The translations under genes were made by a program, and so were the position numbers. Shown here one piece after another: positions 47,117-56,249 of a stretch of DNA of 64,000 bases (position 1 is the stretch's first letter; each line of letters begins with the position of its first letter). The notes below the pieces were generated by a model. The model saw nothing but the letters and a program-made list of their open reading frames with translations. It did no database searches and was not told the DNA's origin. The stretch covers positions 16,259-80,258 of the forward strand of contig JAITTX010000306.1 in NCBI GenBank assembly GCA_031286755.1, in the 5' to 3' direction. The DNA comes from Paraburkholderia sp. (GTDB lineage Bacteria > Pseudomonadota > Gammaproteobacteria > Burkholderiales > Burkholderiaceae).

Positions 47117-48511
47117 TCAGCCCGGCAACACCTTGCGCGGGTTGAGCACGCCGAATGGATCCAGTGCGCGCTTGATCGAGTGCATGGCCGCGATCTCGTC
47201 CGCGCTGCGCGTATGGTCTAGCACGTCGCGCTTTTTCGCGCCAATGCCGTGCTCGGCCGACACCGATCCGCCAAAGTCGCGCACGATGCCATAGACGAGC
47301 ACCTCGATGTCCTCGACGGTCTGCGCATCCGCATCGGCCACGTGCACGATCAGATGCAGGTTGCCGTCGCCGAGGTGGCCGTAGGCCAGCACGATGCTGC
47401 CAGGCCAGGTGGCACTCACCTCGCGTTCGCACAGTTGCGCCGCCGCGCCGATATCGGCGATCGAAAAGCTGACATCGAAGGCCACGAGACCTGGCAGCGT
47501 CACCGGAAAGTCGGCCGTCGAATCGCGCACGCGCCAGAACATCTGCGCATCGGCGCGCGACTGCGCAATGGCCGCATTCTCGATCACGCCGTTTTCCAGC
47601 ATCGTCGCGAGAAAACCTTCAAAGCGCTCCTGATGCGCGCAAGCCTGAGATCCCGTCGCTTCGAGCAGCACGTAGTAGCCGTGCCGGCTCCCGAGTGGCC
47701 GCCTCAGCCCCGCGACGCTCCCCGTCACGTAGTCAACGAAGCTCGGCCACATCACCTCGAATGCGGAAACCCCCGCTTCGAGATCACGCTGCGCGCATTC
47801 GAGCAACCGCGTCACCGCCGCATAGTCCGCAAGCCCGCACCACGCCGTCGCCACGGCGCCGGGGCGCGGCCGCAGGCGCAAGACCGCTCGCGTGATCACG
47901 CCGAGCGTGCCTTCGCTGCCGATCATCAGGTTGCGCAGATCGTAGCCGGTGTTGTTCTTGACCATGCGATGCAGACCGCCGATCACGCTGCCGTCGGCGA
48001 GCACGGCCTCCACATCGAGCACGTGCTCGCGCGCCATGCCGTAACGGATCACGCGTACACCGCCCGCGTTGGTGGCCAGGTTGCCGCCGATCGTGCAACT
48101 ACCGCGCGCGCCCAGGTCGAGCGCGAACATCAGGCCCGCAGCCTCGGCGGCCTGCTGAACGGCTTCGAGCGTCGCGCCGGCCTCCACCGTGACGGTGCCC
48201 GAAATCGTATCGACGGCACCGATGGCGTTCATGCGTTCGAGGCTCAGGGCTATATCGCCGCGCGACGTGCATGCCCCGCCCGCGAGCCCCGTGAGCCCGC
48301 CCTGCACGACAACCGGCTGCCTGTGGTGGTTGCAGATCGACATGATCTCGCTGACCTGCGCCACACTGCGCGGCCGCGCAAGCGCGAGCGGCACCTCCCC
48401 GCGCAGCCCGCTCCAGTCCTCCGTGCGGCGCTCCGCGATCCCCTCACCCAGGCTGACGATGTCCTCCCCGAGCACGCTCATGAGCGCCGCGATTACTTCG
48501 TTCGATGACAT
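47117..48511 (-). CDS. FAD-binding oxidase/dehydrogenase, GlcD/D-2-hydroxyacid family (paralog of 45726-47105)
   Basis: MSSNEVIAALMSVLGEDIV...VVVQGGLTGLAGGACTSRGDIALSLERMNAIG...LDLGARGSCTIGGNLATNAGGVRVIRYGMAREHVLDVEAVLADGSV; start at 48511 inside a longer fused ORF. Confidence 0.92.
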   Translation of the reverse strand: MSSNEVIAALMSVLGEDIVSLGEGIAERRTEDWSGLRGEVPLALARPRSVAQVSEIMSICNHHRQPVVVQGGLTGLAGGACTSRGDIALSLERMNAIGAVDTISGTVTVEAGATLEAVQQAAEAAGLMFALDLGARGSCTIGGNLATNAGGVRVIRYGMAREHVLDVEAVLADGSVIGGLHRMVKNNTGYDLRNLMIGSEGTLGVITRAVLRLRPRPGAVATAWCGLADYAAVTRLLECAQRDLEAGVSAFEVMWPSFVDYVTGSVAGLRRPLGSRHGYYVLLEATGSQACAHQERFEGFLATMLENGVIENAAIAQSRADAQMFWRVRDSTADFPVTLPGLVAFDVSFSIADIGAAAQLCEREVSATWPGSIVLAYGHLGDGNLHLIVHVADADAQTVEDIEVLVYGIVRDFGGSVSAEHGIGAKKRDVLDHTRSADEIAAMHSIKRALDPFGVLNPRKVLPG

Positions 48512-48543
48512 AGAAATCTCCCGTTGCCGGCATTGAACGCGCG

Positions 48544-49878
48544 TCAGCGCGCGACACTCGCGCGGCGTGGCGTGTCCGGCACGAACGCGAGCAGCAGCGC
48601 GCCCACGAGCGACACGCCGCTGAACATATGCATAGCGCCGTTCATGCTGTGCGTGGCGGTCTTGATCCAGCCGACGAGGTAAGGCGAGAACAAACCCGGC
48701 AGGTTGCCGACCGAGGTGATGAGCGCGATGGCCACTGCCGATGCGCGGCCTTGCCAGGCGGCGGTCGGCAGGTTCCAGAACACGGGCAGCGAGGCCATGA
48801 GGCCGAACATCGCGAGACTCAGCACGACCATGGAGAGGCCGACACTCGATGCCACCAACGGGCTCGCAGCCCAGCCGAGCGCCGCGAGCATCGAAAGCAC
48901 CATGAGCATCGTCCGCGTGTGCTGACGACGGTCGACCCAGCGCGCGACGAACCCCATCGCAACGACAGCAACGCACCACGGAATCGTCGAGAGCATGCCG
49001 ATCGCAAGCGGGTCCTTGATACCCGAGACCTTGATGATGGTGGGCAGCCAGAACACGAAACCGAAAAACGACACGCCGTAGCAGCCATAAATCGCCGAGA
49101 AAACCCATACGAGTGGACGCGCCAGCACCTGGCCGACCCGCACCTTCCGGACCGTGGCGCGCTCCGCTTCGATCAGGGCGTGCACCTGAGCTTTTTCGTC
49201 GGCGCTCAGGAAGCGCGCCTGCTGCGGCGAAGCGGGCAGCCATGCGAGCGTCGCGAGCCCCAGCACGATGGACGGCACACCTTCGATCACGAACAGCCAT
49301 TGCCAGCCTGCGAGCCCGTGCAATCCATTCATGCTGTGCAGGATGACGCCGGACACCGGCCCGACGGTCACGCCCGCCACCGCGATCGCCGTCATGAAGA
49401 TCGCGGTCATGCGTGTGCGCCAGGCTCGCGGAAACCAGTCGGTGAGGTAGTAGATGATGCCCGGAAAGAAACCGGCCTCGGCCACGCCAAGCAGCAAACG
49501 CATCGTGTAGAACTGCGCGGGGGTATGCACGAACAACGTGCCCGCCGAAACGGCACCCCAGGAAATCATGATGCGCGCGATCCAGCGCCGCGCACCGTAA
49601 CGCTTCATCAGCAGATTGCTTGGCACTTCGAATAAAACATAGCCGACAAAGAAAACCCCAGCGCCCATGCCGTAGACGAGTTCCGAAAAACCGAGGTCGT
49701 CGAGCATCTGCAGCTTGGCGAACGCGATGTTCATGCGGTCGACCTGAGCGATGAGATAGCAGAGAAACAGGAACGGCATGAGCCGCCACGCGATCTTGCC
49801 GAACAACGCCCGCCGCATATCGGCCGGGTCGGCCACGTCCATCGCCGGCGTGGCGGCCAGGTTCGGCCCGGGGTTCAT
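48544..49878 (-). CDS. MFS transporter, anion:cation symporter (ACS) family
   Basis: KIAWRLMPFLFLCYLIAQVDRMNIAFAKLQMLDDLGFSELVYGMGAGVFFVGYVLFEVPSNLLMKRYGARRWIARIMISWG; ATGA overlap with the aldolase gene. Confidence 0.93.
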   Translation of the reverse strand: MNPGPNLAATPAMDVADPADMRRALFGKIAWRLMPFLFLCYLIAQVDRMNIAFAKLQMLDDLGFSELVYGMGAGVFFVGYVLFEVPSNLLMKRYGARRWIARIMISWGAVSAGTLFVHTPAQFYTMRLLLGVAEAGFFPGIIYYLTDWFPRAWRTRMTAIFMTAIAVAGVTVGPVSGVILHSMNGLHGLAGWQWLFVIEGVPSIVLGLATLAWLPASPQQARFLSADEKAQVHALIEAERATVRKVRVGQVLARPLVWVFSAIYGCYGVSFFGFVFWLPTIIKVSGIKDPLAIGMLSTIPWCVAVVAMGFVARWVDRRQHTRTMLMVLSMLAALGWAASPLVASSVGLSMVVLSLAMFGLMASLPVFWNLPTAAWQGRASAVAIALITSVGNLPGLFSPYLVGWIKTATHSMNGAMHMFSGVSLVGALLLAFVPDTPRRASVAR

Positions 49879-50636
49879 GCGCCGTCTCCAGGCTGCAGGC
49901 GCAAGGCCCGCGCACGGGCGTCGCGCAGCCCTTGCGCGACCAGTCCGATATCGTTGGCCGCGACAGCCAGGCGGTAGCCATCCGCAAATGCACGGCTGGC
50001 CGCCTCGGCGTCGTTCGTGAATAGGCCACACGGCAGACCGTGCGCTTGCGCGGCGCGCAGCACGCGCGCGCAGTCGCGCCCGATCAGTTCGGCGTCGGCG
50101 GTGCCACGCGACAGGCTCAGGTCACCGGTGCCGATGAACAGGAAATCGAGTCCCGGCACCGCCGCGATCGCCTCCACGTTTTCAACGCCCTTCACCGTCT
50201 CGATCAGCGCGCCGACCACCACCTGCCGCCCGCACTCCACCATCGCCTCCACACCGCCGGCCAGCATGCGCACACCGCCCGCCGAGCGCACTCCGAGCGG
50301 CGGATAGTGACTGGCGGCAACCGCGCGCCGCGCGTCATCCGCGCTCTCGATCAGCGGCACCAGCACCGCGGCGGCCCCCGCATCGAGCGCCGCGCCAATC
50401 TGGTGCGCCGAGTGATCCGCACAGCGCGCTATCACGGGCACCTGGCGGCCAATCGCGCCTAGCGCCGCCTCGAGCGTGCCGCGCTCCCACAAGCCGTGCT
50501 GCAGGTCGAGCACGATCCCGCCAGGACGCACCCGGGCCGCATACTCCGCGATTGCCGGGCTGCCGAGCGCGAGCCAGGCGAGATCCACGGGCGCACTACC
50601 CGCCAGTGCGGGTCTGAACGATGCAAACAGCGTCAT
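49875..50636 (-). CDS. HpcH/HpaI-family class II aldolase
   Basis: VDLAWLALGSPAIAEYAARVRPGGIVLDLQHGLWERGTLEAALGAIGRQVPVIARCADHSAHQIGAALDAGAAAVLVPLIESADDARRAVAASHYPPLGVRSAGGVR. Confidence 0.92.
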   Translation of the reverse strand: MTLFASFRPALAGSAPVDLAWLALGSPAIAEYAARVRPGGIVLDLQHGLWERGTLEAALGAIGRQVPVIARCADHSAHQIGAALDAGAAAVLVPLIESADDARRAVAASHYPPLGVRSAGGVRMLAGGVEAMVECGRQVVVGALIETVKGVENVEAIAAVPGLDFLFIGTGDLSLSRGTADAELIGRDCARVLRAAQAHGLPCGLFTNDAEAASRAFADGYRLAVAANDIGLVAQGLRDARARALRLQPGDGA

Positions 50637-50660
50637 GCGGATTGACTCCCTGATTGAGCA

Positions 50661-50674
50661 TTCTGAATTCAGAA
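50661..50674. promoter_or_regulatory. Operator-like palindrome A: TTCTGAATTCAGAA
   Basis: Perfect 14-bp palindrome about 25 bp upstream of the minus-strand HpcH aldolase start. Confidence 0.75.
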
Positions 50675-50843
50675 CTACGCGACCAGTCGAGAGTAGGTGC
50701 AGAAAATCGGGCTGTCAAATCCCATTGTTCGCAACACGGAATTTCGCGGGTAAACGCTAGATGATGGCGGTTTTCCCAGCTTGACCTCGGGTTCGTACCT
50801 ATTTCGTCAGGCAGGCCGGCAGCTAGACTTCGCTGCTATGGAA

Positions 50844-50857
50844 TTCTGAATTCTGTT
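50844..50857. promoter_or_regulatory. Operator-like site B: TTCTGAATTCTGTT
   Basis: Same TTCTGAATTC core as site A, about 55 bp upstream of the plus-strand operon starting 50912. Confidence 0.6.
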
Positions 50858-50911
50858 TTTGAAAAATGAAACGGCCGCACCGGCGCCGCGCGAGCGGCAA
50901 GGGAGAATGTC

Positions 50912-51601
50912 GTGGAAGTCGTGCTGTTTTTGACCTGGAGAACGCCGCACCACTGCGGAGCGCCACCGCTTGCGGCCTATGCACAGTTCCTCGCGGGCGT
51001 GCCTGGCGCCACGCGGGCACGCCTGCACGTGCCCGCCACGGCAACGGATCCGTACCTGAACGACAGGGACGCACCCAGCCTCGTGGCGCAGGTTTACTTT
51101 CGGGAGCTCGACGCGCTCGAATCCGCCTGCGGCCCCAACGGTGCGCTGCAGGAATTGATCAGCCGGCGCGCGCACCGCTGGAACGCCGAGGCAGTCCTGA
51201 GCCAGCAGGCCATGGCCGTGCGGGCATTTGGCGTGCCGCAGCCAGGCGGCGCAGCCGCATGCACCTATCTCGTCGCCTATCACGGCGAGCCGAACGACTT
51301 CGATGCGTGGCTCGGCCACTATCGCGCGAACCATGTCCCGCTGATGTTGCGCCTGCCGGGCTTGCGAGCGCTGGAGATCCACACGCGGCTCGACTACGTG
51401 AGCGCGCTGCCGGCCGCGCGGGAAACCTGCGTGCAGCGCAATCAGGTCGTGTTCGATAGCGCGAGCGCACTCACCGCTGCGCTGAATTCTCCGGTGCGCC
51501 ACGAAATGCGCGCCGACTACGAAGCCTCGCCGCCGTTCGCCGGACACAACACGCACTACCCCATGACGAGCCACGCGGTGAGTGGCATCGCGAACCCCTG
51601 A
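50912..51601 (+). CDS. EthD-like domain protein
   Basis: GTG start after AAGGGAG; two repeat-like halves with YLVAYHGEPNDFDAWLGHYRANHVPLMLRLPGLRALEIHTRL (dimeric alpha/beta barrel EthD-type). Confidence 0.65.
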   Translation: MEVVLFLTWRTPHHCGAPPLAAYAQFLAGVPGATRARLHVPATATDPYLNDRDAPSLVAQVYFRELDALESACGPNGALQELISRRAHRWNAEAVLSQQAMAVRAFGVPQPGGAAACTYLVAYHGEPNDFDAWLGHYRANHVPLMLRLPGLRALEIHTRLDYVSALPAARETCVQRNQVVFDSASALTAALNSPVRHEMRADYEASPPFAGHNTHYPMTSHAVSGIANP

Positions 51602-51621
51602 AACCACCGGGACCCAAGACC

Positions 51622-52725
51622 ATGTCCGCTCCCCTTTCCAATCCCATGCACGGCCCCTCCGCGTTCAAGATCGGCGTGTTCTCGGCCAATGCCGACGGCG
51701 GCCTGTCCTTCACCACGGTGCCCGAGCGCTGGACCGCGCAGTGGGACGATGTCGAGCGCGCGGCCATCATCGCCGATCGTGGCGGCTTCGACTTCTTCCT
51801 GCCGATCGCGCGCTGGAAGGGGTTCGGCGGCGCGATGAAAGTGCGCGAGTGGTCGTTCGAAACCTTCACGTTCGCGGCCGCGCTCGCGGCGGTCACCACG
51901 CGCATCGCATTGTTCATGACCGTGCACGTCCCGCTCGTGCACCCGCTCTACGCGGCGAAGGCGCTCGCGACCGTCGACCACATCAGCCATGGCCGCGCGG
52001 GCCTGAACATCGTGTGCGGATGGAATCCCGACGAGTTCGCCATGTTCGGCATGCGCCTTGGCGAGGCGCCCTATGAGCAGGCCGCCGAATGGAGCGAGAT
52101 ACTCGTGCGCCTCTATAACGAGCCGGCGCCGTTCGACTACGACGGACGCTATTACCAGCTTCGCCAGGCCGTGAGCAGGCCGGCCGCGCTGCAAAGCCCG
52201 CGGCCGGTCACGATGAACGCGGCCTTCGGGCCGCCGGGCCGGGACTTCGCGGCCCGCCATTGCGACTACCTGTTCACGACCTTCACCGATCTCGAGACGG
52301 GCCGGCAGCACGTCGCCGATGTGCAGGCGCGCGGCAGCGCGGCGGGGCGCGAAATCGGCGTCTATACGGTCGCGCACGTGGTCTGCCGCGAGACCGAGCG
52401 CGAGGCCCGCGAGTACTACGATCACTATGCGCGCCTTCACGCCGACAACGGCGCGCTCGACTATCACATGAGCCGCAAGCAGGACTTCTCGCGCAGCCAC
52501 GACGATGCGGCCTACCGGCTGCACCGCCAGCGCTTCGCGGCAGGGGGCGGCAGCTATCCGCTCGTCGGCACGCCCGAGCAGATCGTGGCGGAAATGGTGC
52601 GCATGGAGGCGAGCGGCTTTCGTGGCGCGGCGCTCACGTTCGTGAACTACGCCGACGAGTTGCCGTTCTTCTGCGAGCGCGTGATCCCGTTGATGCGCGA
52701 GGCCGGCCTGCGGGTGCCGGCATGA
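51622..52725 (+). CDS. LLM-class flavin-dependent monooxygenase, RutA-like
   Basis: FKIGVFSANADGGLSFTTVPERWTAQWDDVERAAIIADRGGFDFFLPIARWKGFGG...ETFTFAAALAAVTTRIALFMTVHVPLVHPLYAAKALATVDHISHGRAGLNIVCGWNPDEFAMFG. Confidence 0.92.
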   Translation: MSAPLSNPMHGPSAFKIGVFSANADGGLSFTTVPERWTAQWDDVERAAIIADRGGFDFFLPIARWKGFGGAMKVREWSFETFTFAAALAAVTTRIALFMTVHVPLVHPLYAAKALATVDHISHGRAGLNIVCGWNPDEFAMFGMRLGEAPYEQAAEWSEILVRLYNEPAPFDYDGRYYQLRQAVSRPAALQSPRPVTMNAAFGPPGRDFAARHCDYLFTTFTDLETGRQHVADVQARGSAAGREIGVYTVAHVVCRETEREAREYYDHYARLHADNGALDYHMSRKQDFSRSHDDAAYRLHRQRFAAGGGSYPLVGTPEQIVAEMVRMEASGFRGAALTFVNYADELPFFCERVIPLMREAGLRVPA

Positions 52726-53291
52726 AGCGCGGCTCGCTGCCGGACGCCGCGCCCCCGCCCGACGCGCTCGCCCACGCATGCGCCGCCGTGGACGCGACGA
52801 CGTTTCGCCAGGGCATGCGTCACCTCGTCGGCGCCGTCAATGTGCTGGCGGCACGTCTGCGGGACGGCGCCCCGGTGGGACTCACGGCCACCGCCGTCTG
52901 CTCGCTGTCCGCTGAGCCGCCCGCGCTGCTCGCCTGCGTGAACCGGGCGAGCACGCTCGGCAACGCGATTGCGATCGGCATGGACTTCTCTGTCAACGTG
53001 CTGGGCGCTCATCACGAGGCGCTCGCGCGCGCCTTTGGCGGCATGGCGGGCATCGACCAGCGCGGACGCTTCGCGCTCGGCGAATGGCACGCCGGCAAGG
53101 ATGGGCCGCCGCTGCTCGCCGACGCACTCGTGGCCTTTGTCTGCCGTGTCGTGCAAACCGTCGAGCACGGCAGTCATTGTGTCGTGATCGGCCAGGTCGA
53201 GCAGGTGGCGCTACCGGCAATCCATGGGGCCATCAGGAGCAACCTTGTCTACCGCAACGGAAGCTTCGGCCGTTTCCCGGAGCCGGTCTGA
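52722..53291 (+). CDS. Flavin reductase (RutF/HpaC family)
   Basis: FRQGMRHLVGAVNVLAARLRDGAPVGLTATAVCSLSAEPPALLACVNRASTLGNAIAIGMDFSVNVLGAHHEALARAFGG; ATGA overlap with LLM gene. Confidence 0.93.
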   Translation: MKRGSLPDAAPPPDALAHACAAVDATTFRQGMRHLVGAVNVLAARLRDGAPVGLTATAVCSLSAEPPALLACVNRASTLGNAIAIGMDFSVNVLGAHHEALARAFGGMAGIDQRGRFALGEWHAGKDGPPLLADALVAFVCRVVQTVEHGSHCVVIGQVEQVALPAIHGAIRSNLVYRNGSFGRFPEPV

Positions 53292-53471
53292 GACGGTTGC
53301 GCGGCTTGCTCCAGCCTCCGTTCGCGCGGCGGCAACGCGCTGCCCGCACGCGACGCGTATCGAGGCGGCGATGCCCGCGTTCATCGGCATGACCGAAGCA
53401 CCGTATTTCGGATTACCAGGAAAAATTGTGACTGTGATCGACAAATGGGCCGCCACCCCGGCCCACCCGGT

Positions 53472-54641
53472 TCATTTCGCGAGCGTGTGCACCACCTGAC
53501 CGATGAAAGCCTCGCAGGCCGCGAGCTGCGCGAGGCTCACATACTCGTCGGGCTTGTGTGCGACCTCGATCGAACCCGGCCCGCAAACGATGCTCGGCAC
53601 GCCAACCGCCTGAAAAAACGACGCCTCGGTCCCATAGGCAACGCGCTGAGGCGCGCGCGCTCCGAGCAGGCCCAGTGCGAGCGCCTGAAGCGCCGCGCTG
53701 TCGTTTTCATCCAGCGCGGGGATCGCGCCGATGCAATCGAACTCGATCGCCGCCTGCGCATGGCGCGCACGCATGCGCGGCAAGACATCGTGCAGCGCGT
53801 ACGCGCGCACGGCCTCGAAAAAGCGCTCCGGCGCGACGCCCGGCAAATACCGGTACTCGAATGAAAACTCGCAACTCGCCGGAATGATGTTCATGCCATT
53901 GCCGCCGCTGATCGTGTTGGCCGAGATCGTCGAGAACGGCACGTCGAAGCCCTCGATGCGCGGCCCGCTACGCGCCTCCTCCTCGCTCAGGCGTTGAATA
54001 TGCGTGATCACGTTGGCGGCATACTCGATCGCGTTGACGCCCGCTGGCGTGAGCGACGAATGGGCCGCGCAGCCCGTCACCGTGCAGCGGTAGATGCGCC
54101 CGCCCTTGTGCGCAGCCACCACCTGCATGCCGGTCGGCTCGCCGACGATGCAGCCGGACGGTTCGATGCCGGCATCGCGCATGTCGGCCAGCAAACCGGG
54201 GATGCCGAGGCAGCCAACCTCCTCGTCGTAGCTCAAGGCGAGGTGCACCGGCTCGCGCAAGCGCGCCGCGCCGAGCGTCGCGGCCTGCGCGAGCGCCACG
54301 CCGAGAAAACCCTTCATGTCGCAAGCGCCGCGCCCATACAGCCGGCCCTCGCGGGTCGTCGCGCGAAACGGGTCGCTTTGCCAGACCTGGCCGTCCACGG
54401 GCACCACGTCGGTGTGCCCCGAGAGCACCACGCCGCCAGGACCGTCGCCGAAACTCGCGAGCAGGTTCGCCTTCGAACGCGCCGCGTTGTAGTCGAGCCG
54501 CACGCGCGCGCCATGGGCTTCGAGGCGTCCGGCTGCCCATTCGATCAGCGCGAGATTGGAATTGCGGCTCACCGTGTCGAAGCCGATCAAAGCCGAAACG
54601 CACTCGATGACTTCCTGCGAAGGCCCACCCTGCTGTGCCAT
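53472..54641 (-). CDS. M20-family amidohydrolase (ArgE/acetylornithine deacetylase-like)
   Basis: GGVVLSGHTDVVPVDGQVWQSDPFRATTREGRLYGRGACDMKGFLGVALAQAA...SYDEEVGCLGIPGLLADM...SSLTPAGVNAIEYAANVI. Confidence 0.92.
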   Translation of the reverse strand: MAQQGGPSQEVIECVSALIGFDTVSRNSNLALIEWAAGRLEAHGARVRLDYNAARSKANLLASFGDGPGGVVLSGHTDVVPVDGQVWQSDPFRATTREGRLYGRGACDMKGFLGVALAQAATLGAARLREPVHLALSYDEEVGCLGIPGLLADMRDAGIEPSGCIVGEPTGMQVVAAHKGGRIYRCTVTGCAAHSSLTPAGVNAIEYAANVITHIQRLSEEEARSGPRIEGFDVPFSTISANTISGGNGMNIIPASCEFSFEYRYLPGVAPERFFEAVRAYALHDVLPRMRARHAQAAIEFDCIGAIPALDENDSAALQALALGLLGARAPQRVAYGTEASFFQAVGVPSIVCGPGSIEVAHKPDEYVSLAQLAACEAFIGQVVHTLAK

Positions 54642-54667
54642 ACCGTCTCCTGCTTCAAATTGAAATC

Positions 54668-54681
54668 TATTGAATTCAGTT
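54668..54681. promoter_or_regulatory. Operator-like site C: TATTGAATTCAGTT
   Basis: TGAATTCAG core shared with A and D; about 30 bp upstream of the minus-strand M20 gene. Confidence 0.65.
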
Positions 54682-54859
54682 TATCCGGCACCTCGCCAGG
54701 GTGTCAATCGTGCCTGGTATTTGCCCCTATGCGACATGGCGTGTAGCCGCAAAACCACAATTTAAACATGTATTTCAACGACTTATTCGATTGCACCCAG
54801 TTACGCCGATGAATTGTTTTTCGTTGACGCTGCAAATTTAAGTTCATATATTCGCATTC

Positions 54860-54873
54860 AACTGAATTCAGTT
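54860..54873. promoter_or_regulatory. Operator-like palindrome D: AACTGAATTCAGTT
   Basis: Perfect 14-bp palindrome about 25 bp upstream of the MFS gene at 54898. Confidence 0.75.
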
Positions 54874-54897
54874 TAATCAACTCACGGGCAGAAACCA

Positions 54898-56220
54898 ATG
54901 GACACCAACCGACCCACCCTTGCCGCGCACGCGCTTCCAGTCACCGAGGACGCGTTGTTCAGCAAGGTCGCCTGGCGCCTGCTGCCGATCCTGTTCGTGA
55001 GCTATGTCGTCGCCTACATCGACCGCGTCAACGTTGGCTTTGCGAAGTTGCAGATGCTGGGCGACCTGCACTTCTCGGCCCAGGTCTATGGCTTCGGCTC
55101 GGGCATTTTCTTCGTGGGCTTCCTGCTGTTCGAGATCCCCAGCAATCTGCTGCTCTATCGCTTCGGCGCGCGCGCGTGGCTCGCTCGCATCATGATCACG
55201 TGGGGTCTCGTCTCCGTGCTCACCCTGTTCGTGCGTACGCCGATGCAGTTCTATGCGGCGCGCTTCCTGCTGGGCGTTGCGGAGGCCGGCTTTCTTCCCG
55301 GCGTCGTCTATTACCTTTCGCAGTGGTTTCCGCCGCATCGCCAGGGTCGCGTGATGGCGCTGTTGATCACGGCCGCCGCAGCCGGTGGCGTGATCGTCGG
55401 GCCGCTCTCGGGCTGGATCATGGACGCGTTCTCGAACTCGGCAACCCTGCGCAACTGGCAATGGCTGTTCCTGCTGCAGGGCCTGCCCGCGATGGTCGTC
55501 GCCTACCTGCTATGGCGCGTGCTGCCCGATCGCCCCGACACCGTCGAGTGGCTCGACGCCTCCGAAAAGGCCGTGCTCCAATCGCTCGTCAGCGGCACGC
55601 AACATCATCTTCCGCGCAAAGACAAGATTGCCGAGGTACTGCGCTCCGCGAACGTCTGGTGGCTCGCGCTCGTCCTGCTCGCGCTGAACCTGGGCATCTA
55701 CGCGGTCATCTTCTGGACCCCGACCATCATCCGCGACGCGGGCATCACCAACCTCAGCCACATTGGCTATCTCGCGGCGCTACCTTATGTGGCATCCGCT
55801 GCCGCCATGCTGCTGCTCGGCCGCTCATCCGACTTCTTCGGCGAACGCCGCTGGCACCTCGCACTGTCGTGCCTCGGCGGCGCGGTCGGGCTCGTGCTGA
55901 CCGCGTTCGCCGCTTCGACCCCCTTGCGCATCGCCGGCGTGACCCTCGCGACGGCGATGTTCATCGGCAGCACGCCGCTCGTCTGGGCGCTGGGCGGCAA
56001 CTTCATGAGCGGGCGCGCGGCCGCCACCGGCTACGCGCTGATGAACGCGATAGCGGCGCTCGGCGGCCTGTTCGGTCCCTACGCGATGGGTCTTGCACAG
56101 GATCTCAGCGGCAGCATCTCGATCGCCGTGCTTGCGATCGCCGGATGCTCGGTGCTGGGCGCACTTTGCGTGCTGGCACTGCCTGCTGAGCAACACACCG
56201 CGAAAAACACCACACATTAG
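54898..56220 (+). CDS. MFS transporter, ACS family
   Basis: FSKVAWRLLPILFVSYVVAYIDRVNVGFAKLQMLGDLHFSAQVYGFGSGIFFVGFLLFEIPSNLLLYRFGARAWLARIMITWG. Confidence 0.94.
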   Translation: MDTNRPTLAAHALPVTEDALFSKVAWRLLPILFVSYVVAYIDRVNVGFAKLQMLGDLHFSAQVYGFGSGIFFVGFLLFEIPSNLLLYRFGARAWLARIMITWGLVSVLTLFVRTPMQFYAARFLLGVAEAGFLPGVVYYLSQWFPPHRQGRVMALLITAAAAGGVIVGPLSGWIMDAFSNSATLRNWQWLFLLQGLPAMVVAYLLWRVLPDRPDTVEWLDASEKAVLQSLVSGTQHHLPRKDKIAEVLRSANVWWLALVLLALNLGIYAVIFWTPTIIRDAGITNLSHIGYLAALPYVASAAAMLLLGRSSDFFGERRWHLALSCLGGAVGLVLTAFAASTPLRIAGVTLATAMFIGSTPLVWALGGNFMSGRAAATGYALMNAIAALGGLFGPYAMGLAQDLSGSISIAVLAIAGCSVLGALCVLALPAEQHTAKNTTH

Positions 56221-56249
56221 ACCCGCGCATCAAACCCGGAGCAAACAGC

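Noticed and set aside
53224-53499. 91-aa ORF between the flavin reductase and M20 genes
   Set aside because: Overlaps the ends of both convergent genes, no RBS or family; probably spurious.
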